From positions 6,324,001 to 6,388,000 of the forward strand of contig NZ_CP009241.1 in assembly GCF_000758525.1 (NCBI RefSeq): a DNA stretch of 64,000 nucleotides. The letters are read 5' to 3'. Under the pieces are notes generated by a model. That model was not told where the DNA came from. It saw only the letters and a program-made list of their open reading frames with translations, and did no database searches. This document shows positions 1 through 7,689 of the stretch, one piece after another (position 1 is the stretch's first letter; each line of letters opens with the position of its first letter). A program made the translations under genes and the position numbers. This DNA comes from Paenibacillus sp. FSL H7-0357 (lineage in GTDB: Bacteria > Bacillota > Bacilli > Paenibacillales > Paenibacillaceae).

Positions 1-927
1 CCGCGGATGCACTCCTGCCGGCCCGACGCCCGTTTGTACAACCCCGTCTTTGATTAGCGGTCCCTGCCCGCCGATTGCCAGTGCGACATCCTTCCATTCT
101 CCCTTCAGTGCAAATGCGGCAGTGACCTCATCTCCGGGTGCCAATCCTTGCAATACGGACCTGGAGGCGCCATGCGCGGACAGCACCACCTTGCCTTGGG
201 CAAGCGGAGTATCACCTTGGCTTGTCCGGACCTCCGATACCTTCAGCTTCAGGGTTTGTCCGCTTTTGACTTCGCCCTCAGCGATATCCAGTACGATTTC
301 ATCGCCATCAGCAGTTGATTTCGTTGAGCTGTTGTAATCCTTCGTATAGAGTACGAGCTGATCCGTATTCCGGTAACGGTTGATACTGTTCAGCGGCGTT
401 GTTTTCCCGTTCACCGTCACGCTCATAGACAGCTCCGGCTGTCCATAAATAGAGGTGCCATCCGCTTTTAACCCAAAAGCATATGATCCTCCGCTGTTCA
501 GAATAACCCCCTCATCCATAAACAGGCCATTCGGAACACCGGTGGCATAGCCGGATATTTCATAGAAATCACCGTTAATGCCTGCAATTACACGGTTTCC
601 CGGTGCATCCGCATATGTTGCCATACCTGTTACACCCTGCATTCCGTATACCTTGCCGTTTTTCGTTCCGGCCCGCAGCTGCAGGCCTGTATTCTGCGGA
701 TTGAACTCCACGGTATGTACTTTTTGCCGTCCTCTTTCATCTTTAATATCCATCCAGGTATAGATCGCACCCGGTGCCAACTCCGTCTTGCGCATATCCA
801 TAACCGTGCCGTATTCGCTGGCTGGCAGTTCAGCAATTGCGGCATTCGCCATTGCACCTGGCTGAAACATAGATAAGAGCAACAGAAAAATGATTGCCGG
901 ATTGAACTTTCGCAGATGTTTTTGCAC
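1..927 (-). CDS. Phosphodiester glycosidase family (NAGPA/DUF2233-like) exported protein, C-terminus cut by window edge
   Basis: The reading frame starts at a GTG (925-927) preceded by GGGAGGG about nine bases upstream and stays open to base 1, giving 309 codons without a stop. The N-terminus has a basic start and a hydrophobic stretch (about residues 9-28) followed by small residues, a signal-peptide pattern. The middle holds GINGDFYE and GVPNGLFMDEG, typical of the NAGPA domain that removes sugar-phosphodiester caps in eukaryotes and is common in exported Bacillales proteins of unknown substrate. The catalytic C-terminal half lies outside the window, so function cannot be settled. It is read away from the NDH-2 gene and sits downstream of that operon's terminator. 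Confidence 0.75.
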   Translation of the reverse strand, partial: MQKHLRKFNPAIIFLLLLSMFQPGAMANAAIAELPASEYGTVMDMRKTELAPGAIYTWMDIKDERGRQKVHTVEFNPQNTGLQLRAGTKNGKVYGMQGVTGMATYADAPGNRVIAGINGDFYEISGYATGVPNGLFMDEGVILNSGGSYAFGLKADGTSIYGQPELSMSVTVNGKTTPLNSINRYRNTDQLVLYTKDYNSSTKSTADGDEIVLDIAEGEVKSGQTLKLKVSEVRTSQGDTPLAQGKVVLSAHGASRSVLQGLAPGDEVTAAFALKGEWKDVALAIGGQGPLIKDGVVQTGVGPAGVHPR

Positions 928-1071
928 TTCGTTATACCCTCCCAGTGGTTGTCGCATTTTGTCTAAATTTGGACAATCTCATAGGGTACATCTTATGTGC
1001 TGAACATCAAGAGAGAATAAAATAGGGTAGGTTGTATTGTTAACACTGGCATGAATCTGTTAGTGCGCAGA

Positions 1072-1111
1072 AAAAAAAACGAAAAGCTCCCCGTCACCGG
1101 AAGCTTTCCGT
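1072..1111 (-). terminator. Intrinsic terminator of the NDH-2 operon
   Basis: On the minus strand an imperfect hairpin with arms around AAAGCTTCC and GGGGAGCTTTT is followed by a run of nine T residues. It lies just after the small gene ending at 1130 and before the exported protein gene starting at 927. Confidence 0.75.
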
Positions 1112-1129
1112 TTCATATTAGGCTTGTTG

Positions 1130-1378
1130 CTATTCGTCCGTGTCATCTTCCCGTAAGCTCTCCAGATATTCAGCCGTTGCCCGGTCGCGGGCCCGGCCCT
1201 TATCCTTCAGGCGTTCGATTGCCGGGAGAATGAGCACATCAATTTCCTTCTGGACATGATAAGCCAGATCATACCGGCTTTGATCCTCGAGATAGGAGCC
1301 GGCCTCAATCAGGCCGTTATAACGGTCCAGCTCTTCACGCGTCAACAGTCCGCGAACTTGCACGCTGCAGTGGCGCAT
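1130..1378 (-). CDS. Small uncharacterised protein (82 aa), coupled to NDH-2
   Basis: I do not recognise a family. The protein is predicted helical and rich in charged residues (many Arg, Glu and Asp), soluble, without Cys pairs or membrane segments. The start chosen is the ATG at 1376-1378, one base after the NDH-2 stop codon, so translation is probably coupled; a longer upstream frame would overlap NDH-2 without a ribosome site. A strong terminator follows. Position suggests a minor partner or an unrelated passenger of the NDH-2 transcript; the sequence itself says nothing about function. Confidence 0.6.
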   Translation of the reverse strand: MRHCSVQVRGLLTREELDRYNGLIEAGSYLEDQSRYDLAYHVQKEIDVLILPAIERLKDKGRARDRATAEYLESLREDDTDE

Positions 1379-1379
1379 C

Positions 1380-2573
1380 TTAAAGGAATCTTCCTTTTTT
1401 GAGCACCAGAGGGATGCCGCCGATAATGAACAGGTAACGCATATCCACAACCTTCTTCAGCTGCGCCGCGGTCCAGCCTTTGTATGTCTTATCGCCTACA
1501 ACGGCAATACCTTGTCCTTTTCCAAGGGAGGCTACGGTGCCTTTGTTGCTGAAGGAGAACTTCTTCGGCTGCTGGCTGCGGATCGCCGCCACCAGGTTAA
1601 ATGCGCAACATTCGCCCTGCTGCATGGCAATTTGTGCCGTCGGCGGATAAGGGCGTCCTTCCGGATTAATCATCAGGGAGCCGTCGCCAATAATAAAGAT
1701 ATTCTCATGTCCCGGTGCGCGCAGATATTCATCTATCTTCACACGTCCGCGCATCGCTTCAAAACCGGCAGCTTCGATCAGCCGGTTGCCGCGGATTCCG
1801 CCGGTCCAGACGATTGTGGAAGCCTTGATTTCCTCGCCGGTTGCGAGAATAACGCCATTCGGCAGACATTCCTTAATAGCTACTCCGATCTTGAAGGTTA
1901 CGCCCTTCTTCGTAAGCACCGTCATCGCATGCTCAACCAGCTCAGGGGCAAAGCCCGGTAGCGCCGTCGGTGCCGCTTCCACGTTGTAGATATTCACCAT
2001 ACTAGGATCTACATCATATTCTTTGCACAGCGCAGGGATACGGTCAGCCAGCTCAGCTACAAATTCGATGCCGCTGAAACCCGCGCCGCCCACAACGAAA
2101 TTGATATGCTCCTGTGCATTGTTCTCATTCTTGTATTTGGCAAATTGATATTCGATATGCTCGCGGATCAGCCGTACCGAATTGATGCTGCGAATAGTAA
2201 GAGCATATTTATCAAGTCCCGGAATGCCGAACGTTTCAGGCTCGCCGCCTAGCGCGATCACAAGGTAATCATACGAGAGCGTACCGTCCTCGAGAATGAC
2301 TTTTTTCTGTTGGGTACGGATTTCCTGCACGGAAGATTTCACGAGATCAATCTTGAATTCATCAATCAGTTTGGAGATAGATACGCGTGTATGTTCAATG
2401 CTGTCCGTTCCCGCAGCAGGCATATGCAGGTGGGTAGTGAAATAGTGATACTCATGTCGGTTAACTAGCGTCACATCGGCTTCATTGTAATTCAAAGCCT
2501 TTTGCAGCCGCTGGGCAGTTAAAATACCTCCATATCCCGCGCCTAGGATAACGATTTTTGGAATACTGCTCAT
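1380..2573 (-). CDS. Type II NADH dehydrogenase-like FAD/NAD(P) oxidoreductase (YumB-like)
   Basis: 397 aa, usual length for NDH-2. The N-terminal FAD-binding loop GAGYGG (about residues 12-17) and the second dinucleotide fold GGAGFSGIE (about 162-170) are intact, and IIGDGS near residue 296 is the FAD-contacting motif of the family. The C-terminus carries an amphipathic, basic helix with hydrophobic patches, as expected for a peripheral membrane protein passing electrons from NADH to menaquinone. The ATG has GGAAGGAG eight bases upstream. It is divergent from yumC, the same pairing as yumB/yumC in B. subtilis, which supports orthology; exact quinone activity is inferred. Confidence 0.85.
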   Translation of the reverse strand: MSSIPKIVILGAGYGGILTAQRLQKALNYNEADVTLVNRHEYHYFTTHLHMPAAGTDSIEHTRVSISKLIDEFKIDLVKSSVQEIRTQQKKVILEDGTLSYDYLVIALGGEPETFGIPGLDKYALTIRSINSVRLIREHIEYQFAKYKNENNAQEHINFVVGGAGFSGIEFVAELADRIPALCKEYDVDPSMVNIYNVEAAPTALPGFAPELVEHAMTVLTKKGVTFKIGVAIKECLPNGVILATGEEIKASTIVWTGGIRGNRLIEAAGFEAMRGRVKIDEYLRAPGHENIFIIGDGSLMINPEGRPYPPTAQIAMQQGECCAFNLVAAIRSQQPKKFSFSNKGTVASLGKGQGIAVVGDKTYKGWTAAQLKKVVDMRYLFIIGGIPLVLKKGRFL

Positions 2574-2712
2574 GTTCCGGCTCCTTCCAACAGGTAAATC
2601 TGTCTATGTGTTATTTTTTGTAAAAATATTTAGCGTTCTTTTGTGAATTTATACACTTAAATTCAGAAGAATTTCCAATTAAACTTAAAGGATTTCTAAA
2701 ATAACCATATCC

Positions 2713-2741
2713 ATTGTAAACCTTAGTACCGTTTTAATCAA
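2713..2741 (-). promoter_or_regulatory. Sigma-A promoter of the NDH-2 gene
   Basis: On the minus strand TTGATT is separated by 17 bases from TACAAT, about 140 bases upstream of the NDH-2 start. Confidence 0.6.
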
Positions 2742-2789
2742 ATATTATCATGCGAAAAAACGTCACAATTTTCAGGTCATTTAAAGCCT

Positions 2790-2818
2790 TTGCAGGGTGG
2801 TCCCACAATGTTTATAAT
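2790..2818 (+). promoter_or_regulatory. Sigma-A promoter of yumC
   Basis: TTGCAG, a 17-base spacer and a perfect TATAAT lie about 57 bases upstream of the GTG start of yumC. With the opposite promoter it makes a compact divergent regulatory region. Confidence 0.7.
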
Positions 2819-2874
2819 GAGTAAGTACACTAGTATGGCAAATTGAATATATCAACTCGGAGGTGTAATATTAC

Positions 2875-3876
2875 GTGACATTAGAGCAATCCGGCGTTCC
2901 TATGAGCGACCTTCTAATTATAGGCGGCGGTCCGGCCGGCATGTTTGCTGCCTTCTACGGCGGAATGCGTCAGGCATCAGTAACCCTTATTGAAAGTATG
3001 CCCCAATTGGGAGGGCAGCTCGCTGCTCTTTATCCCGAAAAATATATTTACGATGTGGCAGGATTCCCCAAAGTTACCGGACAGGAACTGGTTGACAACC
3101 TTTCACGGCAAATGGACCTGTTCCAGTCTAACATCTGTTTAGAAGAAAAGGTCGTATCTGTCGAGAAACGTGACGAACGCCATTTCGTCGTCACTACCGA
3201 TAAAGCGGAATACCATAGCAAGGCTGTCATCATTACCGCCGGCGTAGGCGCGTTTGAACCGCGTCGCCTGGAGGTAGCAGATGCACAGCGTTTTGAGAAA
3301 GCCAATCTGCATTATTTTGTAAACGATTTGAATGCATTCAAAGGCAAGAAGGTGCTGATCAGCGGCGGCGGGGATTCCGCAGTGGACTGGGCACTTATGC
3401 TGGAACCGATCGCCGAGCAGGTAACCCTGATTCACCGCCGCGATAAATTCCGCGCCCACGAGCACAGTGTAGAGAATCTCATGGCCTCCAAGGTGAAGGT
3501 AATTACCCCTTCGGAGATCACAGAGCTGCATGGTGAAGAATTTATTACCAAGGTCACCTTGTCCCATATTAAGACCAAAGAAACACAGGAAATTGAAGTC
3601 GACAGCGTAATCGTCAATTTCGGCTTCGTTTCTTCTCTTGGACCTATCGCTGAATGGGGCATTAACATTGAGAGCAACTCCATCGTTGTTGACTCGCGTA
3701 TGGAAACAAGCATTCCGGGAATCTTCGCTGCCGGCGATATTACCACCTATCCGGGCAAGCTGAAGCTGATCGCTGTAGGATTCGGCGAGGCGCCTACCGC
3801 TGTGAACAATGCCAAGGTATATATCGACCCTGAAGCCAAGCTTTCACCGGGACATAGCAGCAATCTTAAGCTTTAA
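2875..3876 (+). CDS. yumC: Ferredoxin/flavodoxin--NADP(+) reductase, thioredoxin-reductase-like type
   Basis: 333 aa, matching the TrxR-like FNR family of Bacillales. FAD-binding GGGPAGM (about residues 18-24), the PQLGGQL loop, [13 protein letters not shown], and the NADPH-binding ISGGGDSA are all visible, and the protein lacks the CxxC redox pair of true thioredoxin reductases, as expected for FNR. AAGDI near the end is the second FAD contact. It reduces ferredoxin or flavodoxin with NADPH in the cytoplasm and is essential in B. subtilis. The GTG start follows GGAGGTG; an internal ATG eleven codons in is less well placed. A long hairpin follows the stop. Confidence 0.92.
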   Translation: MTLEQSGVPMSDLLIIGGGPAGMFAAFYGGMRQASVTLIESMPQLGGQLAALYPEKYIYDVAGFPKVTGQELVDNLSRQMDLFQSNICLEEKVVSVEKRDERHFVVTTDKAEYHSKAVIITAGVGAFEPRRLEVADAQRFEKANLHYFVNDLNAFKGKKVLISGGGDSAVDWALMLEPIAEQVTLIHRRDKFRAHEHSVENLMASKVKVITPSEITELHGEEFITKVTLSHIKTKETQEIEVDSVIVNFGFVSSLGPIAEWGINIESNSIVVDSRMETSIPGIFAAGDITTYPGKLKLIAVGFGEAPTAVNNAKVYIDPEAKLSPGHSSNLKL

Positions 3877-3903
3877 GCCAACTGCCAATACTTTCACAAT
3901 AAA

Positions 3904-3950
3904 AGGGTATCCTTTCAGGTTGATTCCACTTCAACTTGAAAAGATACCCT
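3904..3950 (+). terminator. Long hairpin after yumC, probable terminator
   Basis: AGGGTATC pairs with GATACCCT at the base and an inner arm around TTCAGGTTGA pairs with TCAACTTGAA. There is only a weak T tract after it, so it may act as a terminator, a stabilising 3' structure, or both for yumC and the convergent sda. Confidence 0.55.
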
Positions 3951-4007
3951 ATTTAGTGCCGCTTGCGGTTAAAGATAAGCAGCTGCTGCAGAAATAGTCT
4001 ATGATCT

Positions 4008-4151
4008 TTAATGTAGAACCGCATGTACTGGAGAGTGTAAGTTCCGTTTGCGAATTTCAGCGAGTAAAAGAGCGATGAAATCATGCTCTAATTGGAGCTC
4101 TATAGCTCTCTGATAAGAGTCCAACAACATCTCATCCGACAATTCAACCAT
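4008..4151 (-). CDS. sda: Sda, sporulation checkpoint inhibitor of KinA-type kinases
   Basis: A 47-residue protein easily missed because of its size. LSDE, SY, DFI and EI followed by an Arg/Leu motif occur at the same spacing as in B. subtilis Sda (46 aa), a helical hairpin that binds the dimerisation domain of the sporulation kinase and blocks phosphotransfer. The ATG is preceded by an AGGTG-type ribosome site. A sigma-A promoter and a cluster of DnaA boxes lie directly upstream, the arrangement by which DnaA activity controls sda in B. subtilis, so cells with replication problems would delay sporulation. Family call is based on residue pattern plus this regulatory context. Confidence 0.88.
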   Translation of the reverse strand: MVELSDEMLLDSYQRAIELQLEHDFIALLLAEIRKRNLHSPVHAVLH

Positions 4152-4189
4152 AACGTTCACCTACCTTTCCTTTATTTGGATCTGAATCT

Positions 4190-4218
4190 ATCATAGCAAA
4201 CTATCATTTTTCGAACAA
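4190..4218 (-). promoter_or_regulatory. Sigma-A promoter of sda
   Basis: Minus-strand TTGTTC (4213-4218), 17 bases, TATGAT (4190-4195), giving a leader of roughly 30 bases before the sda start. Confidence 0.7.
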
Positions 4219-4227
4219 GCGTTCTCA

Positions 4228-4327
4228 TTATCCACAGCCAGCTGTGGAAATCCTGTGCATAATATGTGAGTAAGGGTTGCGAAGGCCCATGCTGCGCAGT
4301 GGACTATGGGGATAATAGTTATGCACA
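4228..4327. promoter_or_regulatory. Cluster of DnaA boxes upstream of sda
   Basis: Three perfect TTATNCACA matches: 4228-4236 (plus, TTATCCACA), 4254-4262 (minus, TTATGCACA) and 4319-4327 (plus, TTATGCACA). Near matches lie at 4243-4251 and 4307-4315. The first box is only 9 bases from the sda -35 hexamer. In B. subtilis DnaA binds such boxes and activates sda. The rest of the gap to 4476 is AT-rich and shows nothing else I can name. Confidence 0.82.
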
Positions 4328-4476
4328 GGAACAAACCACAGAATATTCAGCAAAAATATTTTTGTTATGTTCAAATATTTAACATTTATTACCTCATATT
4401 ACCTCATAAGCGGCATAACTAAACGCTATTCTATCTTATTACTATTACTATCGTCAATTCTTAAAATAATGTTTAT

Positions 4477-5139
4477 TTATTGTGGTCTTGTATTTACTTC
4501 CAGAATCCAAATTTTCCCGGAATTATCTATAGCATAATCAAAACCCAACTCGCCTATTCCCGGAAAATGACGTTCCATCAGCTCTGTACATACCAAGGTT
4601 AGACGCCGCATCTCCGCTTTTTTGGTGGCCGTTCTGTTGCGGGGCAACGATTTTCTCAGCCCTTCACGGCAGCTCATCATCGTTCCGCCCTTGCACAGGT
4701 TGGTCACGAACAGCCCCGGACGAGCTAATCTTCCCACCATGGAGCGAAACTCCCAACGGGCTCCGTTCTTTACTACCTTAACCCGATAATCAATCGGGCG
4801 CCCGGCAATCCGGGCCAGTGAGATGCCCTGCTGCATCAAATATTTTCGTCTTACCTTCACACGCTCGAGCGCCTGCCTCATGGAAGAGAAATCCCCGTAC
4901 ACGCGTGTTTTGTCCATATATGTGAAGCCGTATCCACGCCCGTCCAGAAACACTTTAATTACTCCGTAACCCCCGCCGCCTACGACAGGTTTAATCACAA
5001 CATTCCCATAACTTCTCAGCATTTTAAGCAGCCCGGCAGCACTGTATTCCCTTGTTCTCGGAATGTAACCGGCAACCCGCGCATCGCTAAGCAGCGCTTC
5101 GGTCTTCAGCCATTTGCTGGCCAGTTGTCTTCCCGCCAT
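4477..5139 (-). CDS. YheC/YheD-family ATP-grasp protein (spore-associated)
   Basis: 220 aa from the ATG at 5137-5139, which follows GAAAGGAG; a longer frame starting at 5181 lacks a good ribosome site. VVIKPVVGGGGYGVIKV resembles the ATP-grasp nucleotide-binding lysine and glycine loop, and GELGFDYAIDNSGKIWILEVN near the C-terminus is the family's metal-binding acidic end with E and N. The YheC/D family contains endospore coat-associated proteins in B. subtilis; the ligated substrate is unknown. It is shorter than the roughly 360-450 aa YheC/D proteins, so it represents mainly the ATP-grasp domain. Confidence 0.72.
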   Translation of the reverse strand: MAGRQLASKWLKTEALLSDARVAGYIPRTREYSAAGLLKMLRSYGNVVIKPVVGGGGYGVIKVFLDGRGYGFTYMDKTRVYGDFSSMRQALERVKVRRKYLMQQGISLARIAGRPIDYRVKVVKNGARWEFRSMVGRLARPGLFVTNLCKGGTMMSCREGLRKSLPRNRTATKKAEMRRLTLVCTELMERHFPGIGELGFDYAIDNSGKIWILEVNTRPQ

Positions 5140-5451
5140 TTTAATCCCGCTCCTTTCGCATTCCCAGCCTACCCTATACATTACTCAGGAGCGGCCCCGC
5201 CTTCCTGTATGATTGTCCGTGTAAGAAGGCGTTCACAGCAAAAAAGGGCATATGGCTCCGGGGCCGTATGTCCTGGGACTTTATCCGCACTGCGCTGTAT
5301 TCATCCGCATCATCCGACAATCATTTTTTTGACGGCAACAGCGCGGTTATTTTGACGATTCAATAGAAATGATTCGATATAGAGCCTCTGCAGACTAACT
5401 GGAATAATCTTAAAATTCATTGTATTATTGCGGTAAGAGGAGGGATCCTTA
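5140..5451. other. Divergent intergenic region without a gene
   Basis: 312 bases between the YheC/D-like gene and the small membrane protein gene. I see no open frame with a ribosome site. A weak promoter candidate for the plus-strand gene is TTGACG around 5353 with an imperfect GATATA-like -10 about 17 bases on. No convincing operator or structured RNA was found. Confidence 0.4.
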
Positions 5452-5661
5452 GTGGCACAATTGTTCGAGGTATTGTATTGGGTGGCTATGGTTGGCATGT
5501 CTGTTGTATTGGCGGGTACCACCATCCTTGTCTGCGCGCTCGGCTTCAAGTTTATAAAAGACCGCCGCAGAGTGCTTGGCGCCAGTTGTATCGCCTTCTC
5601 CATGGGGGCCGCCGCTTTAATCGTGTTTATGATTAACTTCAAGTTTATCCTTCCGGCCTGA
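5452..5661 (+). CDS. Small membrane protein with two predicted TM segments (69 aa)
   Basis: GTG start preceded by AAGAGGAGGG. Two hydrophobic stretches (about residues 5-30 and 43-66) are separated by a basic loop containing KFIKDRRR, so both ends are probably outside and the loop is cytoplasmic. It is similar in layout to DUF2768-type Bacillales proteins, but that is a recollection rather than a match I can prove. An inverted repeat follows the stop. Function unknown. Confidence 0.6.
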   Translation: MAQLFEVLYWVAMVGMSVVLAGTTILVCALGFKFIKDRRRVLGASCIAFSMGAAALIVFMINFKFILPA

Positions 5662-5674
5662 TTGCGGCGATCGT

Positions 5675-5718
5675 TTCACTCCTTCATTGCAGATACTATA
5701 CTCTATGAAGGAGTGAGA
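5675..5718 (+). terminator. Inverted repeat after small membrane protein gene
   Basis: TTTCACTCCTTCAT pairs with ATGAAGGAGTGAGA across an 18-base loop. No T tract follows, so termination is possible but not assured. Confidence 0.45.
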
Positions 5719-5773
5719 GGATGGCTTGTGCAGATGGACAGCTTCATTCGCTGAGATCTATTAACTACTTATA

Positions 5774-5988
5774 TATATAAGTTGAACTTTAGACTTACCA
5801 AGCCGGCATAGAACGCAACTGCGGTGAATATTTGGACTTCCGGCCGCTGTTGTCTTCGGATTTCTTGATTTTAACCGCTATTTAGCGGTAGAAATCCGAA
5901 GACAAAGGCGGACACTACCGTTCCTCCAGTTCCAAAATTCCCCTCCGCTGCTTTTGCCTCTAGGTAGTTCTTTAGTTCAACTTATATA
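5774..5988. repeat. R1 structured repeat, copy 1 (215 bp)
   Basis: Outer arms TATATAAGTTGAACT (5774-5788) and its complement ending at 5988 enclose a second stem around GGACTTCC / GGAACTGG, then the conserved block TTCCGGCCGCTGT, a long stem TTGTCTTCGGATTTC with its complement, and an inner hairpin ACCGCT-ATTT-AGCGGT. The conserved block AAAGGCGGACACT follows. Two further copies (43876-44032, 49140-49356) share the conserved blocks but have different, still self-complementary stems. This copy lies between the 3' ends of two genes and codes for nothing I can see. Confidence 0.85.
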
Positions 5989-6060
5989 GAAGCAATTGCT
6001 ATGACGCGCAGGTAATGGGCAATATCGCTGCAAGAGAGGGTTCAACCTCATTCCCGTACT

Positions 6061-6265
6061 TTACGGCCCAATCAGCTTTCTCTTAAAGACAACAATGACA
6101 TCTTTGGAAGCCCCCTGTGCCTGGCTGGTGTCAAAACAGGATACAAGCTCCCAGCCCTCCTTACCATAAAAATTCAGCTCCTCCTGAAATTCCGAATTAT
6201 CAACTCTGCCGCCCCAAAATCCGCCGGTCTTAAATTTAATTGTTTTGATATTCCCATCGCTCCAT
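6061..6265 (-). pseudogene. DUF4177 family gene with a frameshift at codon 7
   Basis: A ribosome site AAAGGAG and an ATG (6263-6265) begin the expected MERWEY, but the frame then hits a stop after nine codons. Shifting by one base restores IKTIKFKTGGFWGGRVD through GWELVSCFDTSQAQGASKDVIVVFKRKL and a proper stop at 6061, the full DUF4177 pattern. The simplest reading is one extra C in TATCAAAACA. It is either a genuine inactivated gene, a sequencing error, or translated from another start; no good one is visible. The gene lies 15 bases after a truncated acetyltransferase gene. Confidence 0.75.
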
Positions 6266-6280
6266 GTGTCCGCTCCTTTC

Positions 6281-6589
6281 TCACTGCCCCCAATACCGGG
6301 AATTAAAGCAATAACCTATCTCTCCCTGGCCCTGCTCAGGCGTATGAATTCCGCAGCCGCCAATCAGCTGGTTGGTCTCTTTTAGAACCACTGCAAATTC
6401 AAAAACTTTACGCGGTTCCTGATGCTGTTGGCTGATTGTTAAATGAAGATAGGCTCTTGTTTCCTCTTCCGTGTTGGGCCCCCACATCATATGCTCTACT
6501 ACCCTTGGGTCCGATGCGTAGCTGTGAACCGCTGCACAATCCCCGGGCGAAAATTCCCTGATCATCAGCCGTTGTGTTTCAATGATCAA
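6281..6589 (-). pseudogene. GNAT (RimJ/RimL-type) N-acetyltransferase, C-terminally truncated
   Basis: The frame begins at TTG 6589 after a GGAAGTGA ribosome site. The first 102 residues are a normal RimJ-like start (ETQRLMIREF, then IGGCGIH and GEIGYCFN), ending at RYWGQ followed immediately by a stop. In intact relatives WGQG opens the acetyl-CoA-binding helix and about 70 more residues follow, so the cofactor site is missing. The stop is followed directly by the DUF4177 ribosome site, suggesting a deletion that joined two genes. Probably inactive. Confidence 0.75.
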
Positions 6590-6676
6590 TTCAGATCACT
6601 TCCTTAATATCAATAGTAATGTGCCGTATGGTTCATTTATGCTCCAGTATATCAGGCACACTAAATATTGGAAATA

Positions 6677-6710
6677 CAAAAAGACTCCAAGGCGATTAAC
6701 CTTGAAGTCT
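6677..6710 (-). terminator. Intrinsic terminator for the small membrane protein / IscA transcript
   Basis: Minus-strand AGACTTCAAGG pairs with CCTTGGAGTCT across a 7-base loop and is followed by TTTTTGT. Confidence 0.8.
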
Positions 6711-6733
6711 CATTCTGCACGTCATGAAGGGTG

Positions 6734-6961
6734 TTACAAACGTTTCTCTGGAGATTTGCGAAAAGTACGTTTTAGCAAAAGCACCAAGAAAACCAGTACA
6801 AAAACAATAAAAAAAGCTGTCAGGAAAAGTCCTGTGCCTACCCAAAAGCCGTAATCAAAAAGGTCTGCAACATCTTCTGGTGTGAAGATAAGATTGATTA
6901 CTGTTGGAATAGTTATAAATATCAAAGCGTATATTAACGCCTCTTTCAGTATCTTTGACAC
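6734..6961 (-). CDS. Small membrane protein (75 aa), two TM segments
   Basis: Unrecognised. Two hydrophobic stretches (about residues 8-24 and 38-64) and a strongly basic tail ending in lysines and arginines, suggesting both termini are cytoplasmic. I prefer the GTG at 6961, which has GGGAAGGG seven bases upstream; the ATG at 6985 would overlap the IscA-type gene by seven bases and has no ribosome site. It follows that gene closely and shares its terminator, so the two are probably co-transcribed. Confidence 0.5.
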   Translation of the reverse strand: MSKILKEALIYALIFITIPTVINLIFTPEDVADLFDYGFWVGTGLFLTAFFIVFVLVFLVLLLKRTFRKSPEKRL

Positions 6962-6978
6962 TAAACGGCCCTTCCCAT

Positions 6979-7338
6979 TCAGCAAGGCTCAGCTGCAGGC
7001 TTGCCGGCATCGTCCTTCGTACGGAAGGAGGAACCGCAGCCGCAGGTGGCGGTGGCATTCGGGTTATTAATGGTGAACCCGCCGGTCATGCCGGATTCTT
7101 CGAAGTCAATCTCAAGACCGTTGAGATAACGGATGTCGTCTTTACTTACAACTACCTTGAGATCAGCGACATCCAGGTAGACATCCTGCTCGCTCTCGTT
7201 ATCGTCAAAGCCCATGGCGTAGGAGAACCCGCTGCAGCCCCCCGGTGTTACGCCAAGGCGAAGGAACATGTTGGGCAGCTCCTGCTCAGCCAGCATTGTC
7301 TTGAGTTGTTCTGCCGCTGTTTCACTAATTGTAATCAT
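6979..7338 (-). CDS. HesB/IscA-type iron-sulfur assembly protein (YutM-like)
   Basis: 119 aa, A-type carrier family. The three conserved cysteines are present: GGCSGFSY (Cys about 35) and the C-terminal CGCGSSF pair (about 100-102). These bind iron or a transient Fe-S cluster and pass it to apo-enzymes in the cytoplasm. CAGGAGG lies upstream of the ATG. The neighbourhood also contains a NifU-type scaffold and DUF1450, as the yut/yuz region of B. subtilis does, supporting orthology to YutM. The short tail after CGCG is longer than usual. Confidence 0.9.
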   Translation of the reverse strand: MITISETAAEQLKTMLAEQELPNMFLRLGVTPGGCSGFSYAMGFDDNESEQDVYLDVADLKVVVSKDDIRYLNGLEIDFEESGMTGGFTINNPNATATCGCGSSFRTKDDAGKPAAEPC

Positions 7339-7511
7339 GATCTCAACCTCCTGAAAGTTTGTTAGCCTATCTGCTTCTTATGCTATGACAGCCTTCCGGC
7401 CAAAAGTAATTTTCTATATTAAATTAAGTATACCCCACTCTTCCCATGCCCTCAAGTCATATCTGCTGCTTTGGATACGATTTATCCGCTCTATACTTCA
7501 AGTCTCAGCGG

Positions 7512-7540
7512 TTGCTCACCCTTGGAGAGAGGTTTATAAT
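7512..7540 (+). promoter_or_regulatory. Sigma-A promoter of mqnE; 150-base leader follows
   Basis: TTGCTC, 17 bases, perfect TATAAT. The 351-base gap 7339-7689 holds this promoter and a roughly 150-base leader. The leader contains a short GAAGGC/GCCTCC hairpin followed by TTTTTT near 7600, which could be a weak attenuator, but I see no known riboswitch. Confidence 0.7.
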
Positions 7541-7689
7541 AGGGGAAGCGATATACGTAAAAATTCGGAAAATTGTCACGAAGGCCATCAAAGCCTCCAT
7601 TTTTTACGCTGGACATCACGTGTTTTAGCAATTTTCGGTTACGATTCTGCGGGTGCATTCACCTCGCCAAACCTTCAGGAGGAAATCAT

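Noticed and set aside
5774..5988. R1 as a simple intrinsic terminator
   Set aside because: The structure is nested and far larger than a terminator, lacks T tracts, and occurs in 5' leaders as well.
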